DNA of 64,000 nucleotides from Verrucomicrobiia bacterium (GTDB lineage Bacteria; Verrucomicrobiota; Verrucomicrobiia; Verrucomicrobiales; DEV007). Where the stretch lies: NCBI GenBank assembly GCA_030425385.1, contig JAUIAH010000018.1:62001-126000 (forward strand), given 5' to 3'. Under the pieces are notes generated by a model. The model saw only the letters and a list, made by a program, of their open reading frames with translations, did no database searches and was not told where the DNA came from. Positions 53,342 through 63,840 of this stretch are shown in pieces; within the stretch, counting starts at the first letter, position 1, and every line of letters starts with the position of its first letter. The translations under genes and the position numbers were made by a program.

Positions 53342-53347
53342 ACGTTC

Positions 53348-56300
53348 ATGAAACTCTATCTTACGTTCTTCCTCGCCTTCTTGGCCGGTGCTAAACTCTG
53401 GGCGGCGGACATCACCGTGACCAGCGCAGCAAACACGGGTGCCGGATCGCTTCGCAATGCCATCGCCGCCGCTAGTTCGGGCGATGTCATCGATTTCGAC
53501 AGCGCTTTGGCAGGCCAGACGATCGCCCTGACCTCCGGAGAATTGGTCATTCCGACAGGGAAATCTCTCACCATCGATGGATCGACACTCGCTGCAGGAT
53601 TGACCATCGACGGTGGAGGGCTTTCGCGTCTCTTCCAAGTCGACGCCAATGCCGCGCTGACATTGCATAGCCTAACATTGACAGGTGGCAAAGCGGCGAA
53701 CGGGAGTCATGGCGCAGACGGTATCGACCGCAACGGCTTTCCTCCCCGGACCGGCGGGGCTGGTGGCCATGGCTCGCAAGGACAGCACGGTGGCGGGATC
53801 CTCAACGCGGGAACCCTCACTCTGAATCGCGTGACCATGTCAGGCAATGCTGCCGGGAATGGAGGCAATGGCGGTGACGGTGGCGCTGGCAGTCCTCAAG
53901 GGCCTGGTGGAAACGGCGCCGCTGGTGGCGCGGGTGGTGCCATCTATTCCCTGGCGACTGGCGTCGTCGAGATCGTCAATTGCACCTTGGCCAACAATGC
54001 AGCCGGTCGCGGCGGCTATGCTGGAAGCGGATTCTTCTCCATGGCCTCAGGGGGTGCTGGCGGACAAGGTGGTGCCATTGCGAATCATGGGCTCCTGACT
54101 ATCGATCACACCACGATCGTCGCGAACGTCGCTGGCACCGGAGGACTCACCCTGTTTCCAGTGGCGGCAGGCGGAGGGATCGCAAGTTCCGGAACGCTGC
54201 ATCTTACGAACACCATCGTCTCGCAGAATACGGGTTCAGCATTGGCGCCCGACCTTTCCGGTACAATCGCCTCACAAAGCACCAACTTCATTGGAGGCGA
54301 TCCCATGCTGGACGTGCTCGCCGACTACTCTGGATTGACCGAAACCTTGCTGCCCTTGGACGGCTCTCCTATCATTGATGCCGGATCGGGATCGCTTGCT
54401 GACGATCAACGAGGCTTCCCTCGTGATGCTTCCCCTGACATTGGCGCCGTCGAGTTCCTTTCCGTGTTGGTAGGCCAAGAAGTGCTGCCACCTGCCAATG
54501 GGATCTATCTGGACCCGGACAATCGTCCACGCCAACCGGGTATCTCCATTGATGGCGTGGCCCCATTGGATGCGATCGGTTATTTCTATTGGAATGAACG
54601 CACGGGGAAACTCTTCAGCGTGCGCGCCGTGGGTAACGCGACAATCTCCTGGAAGAAAGACGCCACAGATCCCACCAACGGCGATCCTCCCAATGAACTC
54701 GATCTTCCTGTTTCCACCACGTGGCCCAGCGTAGCAAGTGGCTTGCAAATCCACGTGACGCGTTCGGATGATGCGAGTGAAGAACGCGCGCCGACCAATC
54801 TTCAGCCGATGGGCGGTGGCTACCAGTTTCAAACCGATCTCTATTCGGAGAATGCCGTGGGACTGCAAACGGCGGGCAATGTCTTCAATACCACGGGCGA
54901 AGGCTACTCCACACTCTTGTTCACCATCGGTGAGGGCACGACCCAGCAAGACGCGGATCCCATCTTGCGGGTCGTTCGAACGTATCGCCGGACCCATGCG
55001 GAAGTACGAAGCAGCGCAACGGTCGATGTCGGGCAAACGATCGATGGCACGCTCTACGGGCATACGGATACGTCGGCCAATGGCTATGTGGTCAACGTGC
55101 AGACCAGTCAATTCGATGCGTCAGGCCCCAATGCGGCGTATGTGGAAGCCTCACGGAGCGGCCAATTGATTCCGGCCAACAAGACTCCTAACAATGAAAC
55201 AAACGCCGTCATCTGGTATGAGACCGACGCCTTTGGCATTCAATGGCCGACGAAAGCCACCGACTTCACGGTGGAGTGGCCCACGGATCCTCACGACATC
55301 GTTCTGACAAGTTTCTTAGGATCAGAAAACCTGGACACTTCGGGAAATAGCCAACCGACTTATCCCACCGATACCTACTCGGACGTTTCTATCTACGTCC
55401 AGTCAGACAGCGCCTTGCCAGGGCACAATCCTAACGAAGAACACGCGCTCATTTCGACCGGTGCCAGTGGAGCGCCGGCGGCCTTTGCTTTGCGCAATGA
55501 CTTGAACGATCTGTCTGGTGCTTCGGAGCCCTACGTGCTCGTGAAATACAGAGACATCGCCAGCGGCGCCTGGGCCATGCGTGTCTACACCGTTCATCTC
55601 ACCTCGCTGCAGTATGGATTCTCTCAGTTCAGCGGCGTCGTGGGCACGCCCGTACAAGCGCCGAATCCAATCTCGTTGTTGGGTCCAGTCTGCATGCAGA
55701 ACTCTGCTAGTGGACCCGCCGCGTTTGTGGATCGCAATGGCCAGGTTTGGGGCAAACGCGATGGCGAGATCGTCGCGCAGTATTTCTACGCCTTGCAGCC
55801 CGGGTTCTGGTGGGAACGCGACTTCGATGGCCAGAACGGTAACGAAAGCGTCGGCGATTGTGTGCCTTGGCTCGATCGCTACACGATTGGTGATTTCTCC
55901 TCACCTGAAGGTCAGCCGATCAACACCACCTACACGATTTCCTGGCCCAGCGGCGTCCCCCAGATCCGCTTGGGAGAAACACTCATCAAGGCGAAGAACG
56001 GACTGCCTAACATTGCCGCCATGGACAGTGTCGCGCTTCTCTTTGATGAGGCGAATCCGGATCTGAGCAACCCAATCGCTGGCTTGGCTTCGCTCTTTGA
56101 TGGTCTCAGCCCTTATGCCACCTCGGTAACTGGTGCCCTGCTCAATGGCTCGAATCTCGAGGTGGGAGCCACCCAGCTACCTGTGGTCGGCGTGGGAAAC
56201 GACTATGAATTTCCTGACCTTCCCTATGGACTGAAGAAGCGCCTCTATTGGAATGACACGAGCGAGCAACTCGCCTTTCGAGGCTTCCTCGACGATCCCA

Positions 56301-59300
56301 ATGCCGCCGACCCCGTTCTCTTTCCCAATGTGATGACAGCCGTGGAGCGCGATCGCATCAAGGCGATCGGAAACGGCAACGCCCATTGGGACGCTGCCAT
56401 TGACATTCTCTATGCTGCCAGCCGCAATCCTGGCGGATTCGCCAATGCCAATGACGAGGTTCTCGTTGGCCTCGAACAAGACGGCGCCAATGTTCGTTAC
56501 GCCACGCCCTTGGCTGGCAAGGCGCTTTCGGTCAACCCGAGCGATGCCGCATCCTTCCCCCGTGCGAACGGTTCGTATCTCACCCTGGTCGAGAACAACG
56601 ATGCTTCGTCCACGAATCCGGTTTCCGTGCATGTCATCGAAGTAGTGCCGACTGCCGTCACCGGGCACGTCTTGTTACTGCCCGAGGAGAATCCGCTCGT
56701 CGAACGCATCAGTCTTCGTTTGAGCCCAGACTTCGCGGGCAAAGCCGATGAGATGTTGTTTGAATGGTACATCCAAGAGGCAAGCAGTGCGACTTCACCT
56801 CAGGCCCCGAATGCGATCAACCCCATCGGTTCGAATGGCTGGCTCTTGTTGGATCAAGGCATGGGCAAGAACAGCGTGACCATCGAAGGCACGGGAGTCC
56901 GGACCTTGCAGGACAATTGGGTGATCGCTCGATGGAAAGGCTACGATGGCCTTGGCGGTTACACAGCGGTCTACTCGGACTTCACCGGTGATCCCGCCGC
57001 CACCACGGATCCCCTGGCCGTCTTTGTGCCCGGGTGGATCAAGCGCGTGCTCGAAGGGATCAATGCCTTCGACCAGCGGATCAAAGACTTCCGCAACAAC
57101 GAAGCCACGACCTATGTGAACATGATCAGCCAAGCAGGCGGTCGTTATGAAGGCGACACCGCGCTGAATGCCGACGCGGTGAACTCGGTTGGGCTGATCG
57201 AGCTCTACGAAACGATCTTACGACGGGGCGTCAAACTGAGCATCGAAGGCACCCCTTCCCAAACGAACGGACCAACAAACAACGCACTCTTGTTAGTCGC
57301 AAGCCGACTGTCCGATCTCTACATGCTCTTGGGCAACGAAGCCTATTCCGATGCTCAAGATCCTACCGTGGGCATCGGCGATGGAGGGGCGCTCACTTCG
57401 GTGGCTTCACGGCTCTTCACCTTTGGCAATCAAGTGGCCAATCTGTTAGAAGAAGAACTCGCCCTCCTGCGTGGCCGCGACGACACCTCGGGCGGCGTTG
57501 GCGCTGCGCCTGTCTACAACCGCCTGCTCTGGAATTTCACGAGCGGGTTGGAAGGCGAACCTGTCTACGTGTCCAATTATGGCATCAGTGACAATACCGG
57601 TCTCCCCGACGGGAATTCTGATGGCACCATCGATGAGAAAGACGCGCGCGCCGTTTACCCGCAAGGTCACGGTGACGCCTGGGGACACTTCCTCACATCG
57701 ATCAAGAGCTACTACCGTCTCCTACGGCACGAACTCTATGATTGGCAGCGTCGTTCCGAAACGACCAACGTCTCAGGCATCGCCATCGAGGTCGACTACC
57801 TCGACGAACGCAAGTTCGCTGCCGCCGCTGCGGCCCGTGCCAAAGCAGGCCTGGACGTGGTCGATCTTACGTATAGGCAGAATTACTCCTCTAATCCGGC
57901 CGAGCAATGGCAGGGCTACAAAGACTCCGACGCAGACCGAGCTTGGGGTGTCGATGGCTGGGGCCGCCGGGCCACGCAAGGAGCTTACCTCGACTGGCTC
58001 GTGGGCAATGCCATCCTTCCGGCCACGGATCCTGATCCCGATGCCACGCCGTTAGAGAAGATCGATCGCACGACCGTTCTTGAGCTATCCGAAATCATCG
58101 AGAATGCCCGTGAGATCCAAGAGAAAGTCGACATCGCCGACAAGGGACTCAATCCACTTGGGCTCGCTGCCAATGCCATTCCCTTTGATGTCGACCCTAG
58201 CAGAGTGGTTAGTGGAAGCCCAAGCAATCGACAGACTCATTTCGAGCAAATCTACAGCCGCGCGGTGGAAGCCACGACGAATGCCCTCACCGTCTTCAAT
58301 CATGCTAACGACATCACCAATCGTCTACGGCAAGGGGTCCTCGACGAAGCCGATTTCACCTCTGAGGTCGTCGATGTCGAGCAAGACTACAAGGCCCAGC
58401 TCATCGAGATCTTTGGCTACCCGCACGCGGGAAACATAGGTCCAGGCCAGCTCTACCCCACCGGCTACGATGGACCTGATCTCTATTATTGGCGCTACAT
58501 CGATACGGCTGAAGTCACCGGTGCGACCATTCCCGGTCCGGAGGTCGTCGTGGAAGGCCTCTTCTCTGGATTCAAACAAGGGGTCACCCTCCCAGATGGT
58601 AGCAGCGATCCTGACGATTTCACAGAACTCGTCGGCCATTTCTTTGAGGGTGACGTGCAGAGTCCCTCTGACATTACGAACACCGTCCTAGCAGCCGATT
58701 TCCCGCTTCGTCCAGAAGCACGCTATCCGTTTGTGAAACCGTCAGGCTGGGGAAATCGTCGAGCGCCCGGTGAACTTCAACTCGCCCTTCTTGAGACGGT
58801 GAAACTCGACGCCAATCTCAGACGCGCTGTGACCCAGCAACAGAACCTCGTCGCCGAGATCAATGACGAAGCGGATCTCCTCGAAGCAAGCTTCGCCCTG
58901 GCTTCGACTGACATTTCATTCCAAACGGGGAACGCCGTGGCGCAGGGAACGCTGAACGAACTCATCGCCGCAGCGAACTCGGCCAAAATCATCGCCACGG
59001 CGGTGTCCAAGAAAGTCTTCCAGGCTGGCAATGCGGCCGCCGATTCCCTACCCAAAGTCGTGGGAACGGCGAGCGATGTCTCTTTCGCCGGAAGGTTAGG
59101 CATTCATCTAGCCAAGATCGCCTCATCCGCAACGGCCAAGCAAGTGGCTACCGTTGGGGAAGTCGCGGGCGTGGTGCTGGCGGCTCAGAAAGAAGCCATC
59201 GGTCTGGACTCTAGCATTCAGATATCCAAAGCGCAGTACAAGTTTGACGTGCAGCAGCGTCTCAAACTGATCGAGCAATTGATCCGTGAAGAAGTGGCCG

Positions 59301-60547
59301 TGCGACTCAGTGTCTTTGAAGCCGTCCAGGAGTTGGTCGCTGCCCAAGCACGCGTCGATCAGATCCTCGCACAAGGTCAGCGTATCCTCGACGCCCGCAC
59401 CACCTACCGCCGTGGCGTTGCCGGTGAGGTGCAACTGAACCGCTACCGCGACCTGACCTTCCGCAACTTCCGCAATGACGCCTTGCGGAAGTATCGCAGC
59501 TACTTCGATCTGGCCGGTCTCTACACCTTCCTGGCCGCCAAGGTCTACGACTTCGAAACCAGTCTCCCGTCAACCAATGCGAGTTCGGGGGCAAGTTTCC
59601 TCGCCTCCATCGTTCGCGAACGCGGTCTCGGAGAGTTCATCGTCGGCGTGCCACAACCCACCACCACGGGACTATCACAGCCACTCGCTGCCATGGCACA
59701 GTCTTACAATGTGCTCAAAACGCAGTTGGGGTTGAACAACCCGCAAGAGGAGTCCAACCGATTCTCGCTTCGCCGAGAACTCTTCCGAATCGCCCCGGAC
59801 GATGACAGCTCGTGGGCTGACACCTTGGCCAACTACCTGGTTGATGACGTCAACGTGCACCCAGAGTTCCGTCGCTACTGTCGCCCCTTCGCAGCGGGCA
59901 CCCAGCCAGCGCTCGTCATCCCGTTTGAGACCAAGATCATGTCAGGTCAGAACTTCTTTGGGTTCCCTCTTGGCGGTGGTGATAGCTTCTATTCTTCCTC
60001 ACGTTTCTCCACCAGGATCCACTCCGTGGGCGTGTGGTTTGAGAACTACGAGAAGACGGGTGTGACTTCTCAACCGCTCGCCGCCACGCCAAGGATCTAT
60101 CTGGTGCCCGCCGGTACGGACATCTTCCGCGTCTCGACTGGAGCCGACACCTTCGCCACACGCGAGTTCACCGTGCTTGATCAAGTGCTGCCCCAGCTCA
60201 GGACCGTCGGTGGTACCCAACTCAACGATCAAGCTTGGGTTCCCTTCAACGATCTTGTCAGTGGGCAATGGGGGGACATTCGTCGTTTCTCCGACTTCAA
60301 AGCCTACCACGACGAAGGCTTCTCACTGAGCCAAGTGAATGCCGACACCCGCCTGATCGGGCGCTCCGTTTGGAACACGCGTTGGCTGCTCATCATCCCA
60401 GGCGTGTCTTTGTTAGGCGATGCCGACGAAGGCTTGGAGCGATTCATCAATGGCCAAGAAAGCCCGATTGGTTCCGGCAACCGCGACGGCAATGGCATCA
60501 AAGACATCAAACTCTTCTTCCAAACGTATTCTCATGAAGGTCTCTAA
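53348..60547 (+). CDS. Giant exported protein: beta-helix plus long helical C-terminal region
   Basis: 2399 residues with a signal peptide (cleavage about 20, LWA-A). Residues about 20-372 are a right-handed parallel beta-helix with Gly-rich loops (GGNGGDGGAG, GGAGGQGGAIANHG) and a typical end at DQRGFPRDASPDIGAVEF. Residues about 375-1350 are beta rich with repeated sandwich-like segments. Near 1420-1460 an EF-hand-like DGNSDGTIDEKDA precedes YPQGHGDAWGHFLTSIKSYY, a phrase I associate with giant proteins of PVC bacteria. A long helical, coiled-coil region follows (about 1810-2050), then RYRDLTFRNFRNDALRKYRS and a C-terminal beta region. Function unknown; a surface fibre or large extracellular assembly is likely. 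The next gene starts inside its last 14 bases. Confidence 0.8.
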   Translation: MKLYLTFFLAFLAGAKLWAADITVTSAANTGAGSLRNAIAAASSGDVIDFDSALAGQTIALTSGELVIPTGKSLTIDGSTLAAGLTIDGGGLSRLFQVDANAALTLHSLTLTGGKAANGSHGADGIDRNGFPPRTGGAGGHGSQGQHGGGILNAGTLTLNRVTMSGNAAGNGGNGGDGGAGSPQGPGGNGAAGGAGGAIYSLATGVVEIVNCTLANNAAGRGGYAGSGFFSMASGGAGGQGGAIANHGLLTIDHTTIVANVAGTGGLTLFPVAAGGGIASSGTLHLTNTIVSQNTGSALAPDLSGTIASQSTNFIGGDPMLDVLADYSGLTETLLPLDGSPIIDAGSGSLADDQRGFPRDASPDIGAVEFLSVLVGQEVLPPANGIYLDPDNRPRQPGISIDGVAPLDAIGYFYWNERTGKLFSVRAVGNATISWKKDATDPTNGDPPNELDLPVSTTWPSVASGLQIHVTRSDDASEERAPTNLQPMGGGYQFQTDLYSENAVGLQTAGNVFNTTGEGYSTLLFTIGEGTTQQDADPILRVVRTYRRTHAEVRSSATVDVGQTIDGTLYGHTDTSANGYVVNVQTSQFDASGPNAAYVEASRSGQLIPANKTPNNETNAVIWYETDAFGIQWPTKATDFTVEWPTDPHDIVLTSFLGSENLDTSGNSQPTYPTDTYSDVSIYVQSDSALPGHNPNEEHALISTGASGAPAAFALRNDLNDLSGASEPYVLVKYRDIASGAWAMRVYTVHLTSLQYGFSQFSGVVGTPVQAPNPISLLGPVCMQNSASGPAAFVDRNGQVWGKRDGEIVAQYFYALQPGFWWERDFDGQNGNESVGDCVPWLDRYTIGDFSSPEGQPINTTYTISWPSGVPQIRLGETLIKAKNGLPNIAAMDSVALLFDEANPDLSNPIAGLASLFDGLSPYATSVTGALLNGSNLEVGATQLPVVGVGNDYEFPDLPYGLKKRLYWNDTSEQLAFRGFLDDPNAADPVLFPNVMTAVERDRIKAIGNGNAHWDAAIDILYAASRNPGGFANANDEVLVGLEQDGANVRYATPLAGKALSVNPSDAASFPRANGSYLTLVENNDASSTNPVSVHVIEVVPTAVTGHVLLLPEENPLVERISLRLSPDFAGKADEMLFEWYIQEASSATSPQAPNAINPIGSNGWLLLDQGMGKNSVTIEGTGVRTLQDNWVIARWKGYDGLGGYTAVYSDFTGDPAATTDPLAVFVPGWIKRVLEGINAFDQRIKDFRNNEATTYVNMISQAGGRYEGDTALNADAVNSVGLIELYETILRRGVKLSIEGTPSQTNGPTNNALLLVASRLSDLYMLLGNEAYSDAQDPTVGIGDGGALTSVASRLFTFGNQVANLLEEELALLRGRDDTSGGVGAAPVYNRLLWNFTSGLEGEPVYVSNYGISDNTGLPDGNSDGTIDEKDARAVYPQGHGDAWGHFLTSIKSYYRLLRHELYDWQRRSETTNVSGIAIEVDYLDERKFAAAAAARAKAGLDVVDLTYRQNYSSNPAEQWQGYKDSDADRAWGVDGWGRRATQGAYLDWLVGNAILPATDPDPDATPLEKIDRTTVLELSEIIENAREIQEKVDIADKGLNPLGLAANAIPFDVDPSRVVSGSPSNRQTHFEQIYSRAVEATTNALTVFNHANDITNRLRQGVLDEADFTSEVVDVEQDYKAQLIEIFGYPHAGNIGPGQLYPTGYDGPDLYYWRYIDTAEVTGATIPGPEVVVEGLFSGFKQGVTLPDGSSDPDDFTELVGHFFEGDVQSPSDITNTVLAADFPLRPEARYPFVKPSGWGNRRAPGELQLALLETVKLDANLRRAVTQQQNLVAEINDEADLLEASFALASTDISFQTGNAVAQGTLNELIAAANSAKIIATAVSKKVFQAGNAAADSLPKVVGTASDVSFAGRLGIHLAKIASSATAKQVATVGEVAGVVLAAQKEAIGLDSSIQISKAQYKFDVQQRLKLIEQLIREEVAVRLSVFEAVQELVAAQARVDQILAQGQRILDARTTYRRGVAGEVQLNRYRDLTFRNFRNDALRKYRSYFDLAGLYTFLAAKVYDFETSLPSTNASSGASFLASIVRERGLGEFIVGVPQPTTTGLSQPLAAMAQSYNVLKTQLGLNNPQEESNRFSLRRELFRIAPDDDSSWADTLANYLVDDVNVHPEFRRYCRPFAAGTQPALVIPFETKIMSGQNFFGFPLGGGDSFYSSSRFSTRIHSVGVWFENYEKTGVTSQPLAATPRIYLVPAGTDIFRVSTGADTFATREFTVLDQVLPQLRTVGGTQLNDQAWVPFNDLVSGQWGDIRRFSDFKAYHDEGFSLSQVNADTRLIGRSVWNTRWLLIIPGVSLLGDADEGLERFINGQESPIGSGNRDGNGIKDIKLFFQTYSHEGL

Positions 60548-61550
60548 CGGATTAACGATCATCCCATTCATCACCCTCCTCGTCACGACGCTTGTCAGCG
60601 CCGTGGAGTTTCCGGAACCGGAAGTCATCCTCTACGGTCAAGTCTGCGCCAATGATGGTCGCGCCAACTGTGTTCTCCATGCGGGCACTCTTACCTGGAC
60701 CCTACAGCCACCCACGGGTGATCCCATCGTCGTCACGACCGAACTTGGCACCTTCGACAACGGGATGTCCTACGTGCTCAAGATTCCCGCTGCGAAGCTG
60801 GTCGAAGGCTCCTCCGTTTCTCCCCACACCCTGGAAGCCACGGCAGCCTCACAGAATCACGATCGCTCGACGGTGGAGGTGGATGGAGAAAGCTACCATG
60901 TGGCCTTCCCCTTCCAAGCAAGCGCGAACACCTTGACCTACGGCGAGCAACTGCGTGGCAAGATCGAGCGTGTGGATCTTGCCTTGGTCACCAATCTTGA
61001 CTCTGACAATGATCTCATGCCCGATATCTTCGAGGAGTTCTACGCCGCGGATGGTTTGGACAAGGGTGTGCCCGACGCCAACGGTGACCTCGACGGCGAT
61101 GGCGTGAGCAACCTCGATGAGTTCCTCGCCAACAGTGATCCCAACGGCTTCGACTACGACACCTGGGCCGCGCTCCCTGGCACAGGCCTCGCTCCAAACG
61201 AACGGGCGCGAGATTTCGACAAGGAAGGCGATAGCATGTCCAACTTCTACGAGTTCGCCATCGGTTCAGCCGCTTCTCAAGCCGACGAACCGTACCAAAG
61301 CCAAGTGCTCCAAGCCGCTTTCATAGACGTGAATGGCCAAGACCAACTCGCCCTCACCTTCACCAAACCCGCCGCCCGCCGCCACGGCGTGGTCTACATC
61401 ATCGAGACCTCGGACAAACTCGCCAACTGGAGGAACGCGGCCGATGGTTCCATCGTCGTGATGGAAGACTCCAAGGTTCGATTGGACGCTCGCACCGAGG
61501 CGATGGATCCCACTCGCATGTTCATCCGCATGCGTGCCATAGAGGAATAA
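60534..61550 (+). CDS. Exported protein with thrombospondin type 3-like repeats
   Basis: 338 residues from ATG 60534, which gives a signal peptide (MKVSNGLTIIPFITLLVTTLVSA). The longer frame from 60420 lies wholly inside the giant gene. After a beta domain (about 22-150) there is a calcium-binding-type segment (about 155-205): SDNDLMPDIFEE and DANGDLDGDGVSNLDEFLANSDP, typical of TSP3-like repeats. The end has the verrucomicrobial export type (VVYIIETSDKLANWRNA). Its start overlaps the giant gene by 14 bases, so the two are coupled and may form one structure. Confidence 0.8.
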   Translation: MKVSNGLTIIPFITLLVTTLVSAVEFPEPEVILYGQVCANDGRANCVLHAGTLTWTLQPPTGDPIVVTTELGTFDNGMSYVLKIPAAKLVEGSSVSPHTLEATAASQNHDRSTVEVDGESYHVAFPFQASANTLTYGEQLRGKIERVDLALVTNLDSDNDLMPDIFEEFYAADGLDKGVPDANGDLDGDGVSNLDEFLANSDPNGFDYDTWAALPGTGLAPNERARDFDKEGDSMSNFYEFAIGSAASQADEPYQSQVLQAAFIDVNGQDQLALTFTKPAARRHGVVYIIETSDKLANWRNAADGSIVVMEDSKVRLDARTEAMDPTRMFIRMRAIEE

Positions 61551-61786
61551 ATGCCCTGGAGCCATGAATGTCCTCCTACACGGACGTCACCGGTTGTTAG
61601 TTTAGACGATTCTTACGATAGCCGTGATGCGGCCATGGTTTTCGAATGCATGTCAGTAACTTTTCGTGAAGAAGCCCTGGAGAGAGTGCCTTCGTTGACG
61701 TCAAGCCTGGTGATTTCATCTTGGTGACGAGCTTTTCGCAGCCTTTCGCTTGAGAAGTTAGGCGTGGCATGGGAGGCTTTTCGTTG

Positions 61787-63835
61787 ATGAAGAAGCGATT
61801 CATGGGGCTTTCCTGCCTCGTTCTATTGCGCGCGACGCTGATGGCGACGGAGACGCCCTTTGCCGTGCCGCCCATGTTGACGTTCACATCACCGACCACG
61901 GCGGTGGTGAGATGGGAAACGGAGAGCGCGACAGCGACAGGTGCGTTGGCTTTCGGCAAGACGCGCGAGTTGGGGACCGTCGTGCCAGCGGTGAGTGATG
62001 GCATGACGCATCACGCAGAGGTGACCGGTTTGGAGCACGGCACCAGTTACCATTACAAGATCGCTGTGACCGTCGATGGCAAGCGTCGCTTGAGTCCTGG
62101 CTATGAGTTCACCAATGTCTTGAATTTCTCTCCGTCTCCAGTGCGAGGGATGTGGAAGGATGGCAAAGCGCTCGCGGTCCTTGAGAAGGGAGGAGTCCTG
62201 AAAGGGCATGCCGTCGTGATGCCAGGGCATTCTGCGGCCTTTCTTCTAACACTTGCGGCAAACAGTGACTTGCAAGTGACGGCTGTGGAGAGCGAAGCGT
62301 CCCAGGCAAAGCAGCTGCGTAGAGCGCTTTATGAGCAAGGTGCTTATGGTGCGCGAGTGACGGTCTTGCAGGTGGAGGATTTGCAAGCGCTGCCTTTCAC
62401 GGCGTGTTCGGTGAATTTGATGGTGGCAAAGAGCGATCAGGAGGCCTTGATGCGATTCCTCACCCCAGGTCGTGGCAAACTTGTCATGCCTGACAATGTG
62501 CTCACTCGACCGGCTTTGGATGGGATGGGTGAGTGGACGCATCAATATGGAGATTCGGCTAATACCGCGAATAGCGGTGAGACGCTCAGCGGTGCGCGCT
62601 CCACGGAAGATATGACGGTGCAATGGTTAGGACATCCAGGAGGGGACTTTGGCATCGATCGCAATCCGCGCATGCCAGCACCGATCGCCGCGAATGGGCG
62701 TCTCTTCCATCAAGGGCTCAATCGCATGGTGGCCTTGGATGCCTACAATGGGTCCATCTTGTGGAGCCAGGAAATCCCCGATCTTCGTCGCGTGAACATT
62801 CCTCGGGATAGTAGCAATTGGTGTGTCCGTGAGAATCGGCTCTTTGTTGCGGTGCGTGATCGGGTGTGGATTCTTGACGCGGGGACGGGTGATCGTTTGG
62901 CAACATTGCCAGTGCCTGCTGAAGAGCTTTCCTGGGGCTATGTGGCCCATGATGAGGGCGTCCTTTTCGGGAGCGGTGTCCGTCCAGAGGCGATCTATGA
63001 GCGTTACTGGGGAGGTGATGCCTGGTATGACGCGAAAGCGGGCGGATTGGGAACGGCTATGGTGTGCAGTGATCAGCTCTTCGCCTATGATATCGCTACG
63101 CGCTCCCATGCCTGGACCTATCAGAATGGCGTCATCCTCAATCCGACCATCGCTGTGGGGCAGGGGAGCGTGGTCTTCCTGGAGTGTCGGCAAGCGGCTG
63201 TGACGTCCGGGGAGGCGCGGCAGTTGAACACGCAAGCATTGTGGCAGGATCAAGTGCTGGTGGCGCTAGATGCCAGGACTGGGGCGGTGCAATGGGAGAA
63301 GCCTGTGGATCTGGAAGATGGCAGCCTCAGTGCCTATCTCCAATTGACCGAAGGCGGCGTGCTGATCACGACTTCAAACAAGGCCTTTCATTTGTATCAC
63401 TATCAATTAGACGATGGAAGCTTGCGCTGGCAGGTGGATAGTGATTGGGCAGATGATCACCATAGTGGCCACATCCAGCATCCGGTGGTGGTGAATGGGA
63501 AAGTGTTTATCCAACCACGTGGCTTTGATCTAGAGACCGGTGCGGTGACGACCTCCAACGTCGGGGAACGCAGTGGTTGCCACACCTACGTGGGGGCGAG
63601 CGATTGTCTCATCTACCGAGGTGAGAATCGGCAGATCGCCATGTGGGATCAGAAGGAGGAGAGCGTCACAAGTTGGACCCGGCTACGGCCAAGCTGTTGG
63701 CTCAGCGTTGTCCCCTCGAATGGTATGTTGCTAGTGCCAGAGGGTGGCGCTGGCTGTTCCTGCGGTGGATGGATGGAGACCTCCCTGGTCTTTGCGCCCA
63801 AGGCACTGCTGAACCTTGCAACCATTCAGGATTAA
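61787..63835 (+). CDS. PQQ-propeller protein with degenerate methyltransferase fold
   Basis: 682 residues. ATG 61787 has GGGAGG 10 bases upstream and yields a signal peptide (MKKRFMGLSCLVLLRATLMA), so it is preferred over the ATG at 61769. Domains: an Fn3/purple-acid-phosphatase-N-like domain (about 25-110); a Rossmann-like region resembling SAM methyltransferases (about 120-235), in which the usual glycine-rich SAM loop reads VVMPGHSAAF and so looks lost; then a PQQ-type beta-propeller (about 245-680) with blades such as MVALDAYNGSILW, LVALDARTGAVQW and HYQLDDGSLRW. This combination is a known PVC family of unknown role. The next gene also starts as a PQQ propeller. Confidence 0.85.
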   Translation: MKKRFMGLSCLVLLRATLMATETPFAVPPMLTFTSPTTAVVRWETESATATGALAFGKTRELGTVVPAVSDGMTHHAEVTGLEHGTSYHYKIAVTVDGKRRLSPGYEFTNVLNFSPSPVRGMWKDGKALAVLEKGGVLKGHAVVMPGHSAAFLLTLAANSDLQVTAVESEASQAKQLRRALYEQGAYGARVTVLQVEDLQALPFTACSVNLMVAKSDQEALMRFLTPGRGKLVMPDNVLTRPALDGMGEWTHQYGDSANTANSGETLSGARSTEDMTVQWLGHPGGDFGIDRNPRMPAPIAANGRLFHQGLNRMVALDAYNGSILWSQEIPDLRRVNIPRDSSNWCVRENRLFVAVRDRVWILDAGTGDRLATLPVPAEELSWGYVAHDEGVLFGSGVRPEAIYERYWGGDAWYDAKAGGLGTAMVCSDQLFAYDIATRSHAWTYQNGVILNPTIAVGQGSVVFLECRQAAVTSGEARQLNTQALWQDQVLVALDARTGAVQWEKPVDLEDGSLSAYLQLTEGGVLITTSNKAFHLYHYQLDDGSLRWQVDSDWADDHHSGHIQHPVVVNGKVFIQPRGFDLETGAVTTSNVGERSGCHTYVGASDCLIYRGENRQIAMWDQKEESVTSWTRLRPSCWLSVVPSNGMLLVPEGGAGCSCGGWMETSLVFAPKALLNLATIQD

Positions 63836-63840
63836 TTCCC

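Noticed and set aside
60420-60533. Upstream extension of the TSP3 protein into the giant gene
   Set aside because: The extra 38 residues lie in the coding region of the giant protein, and a proper signal peptide begins at the ATG at 60534.
61597-62004. 135-codon minus-strand frame before the PQQ-propeller gene
   Set aside because: Its larger part is antisense to the well-supported propeller gene, and its composition does not look like a protein.
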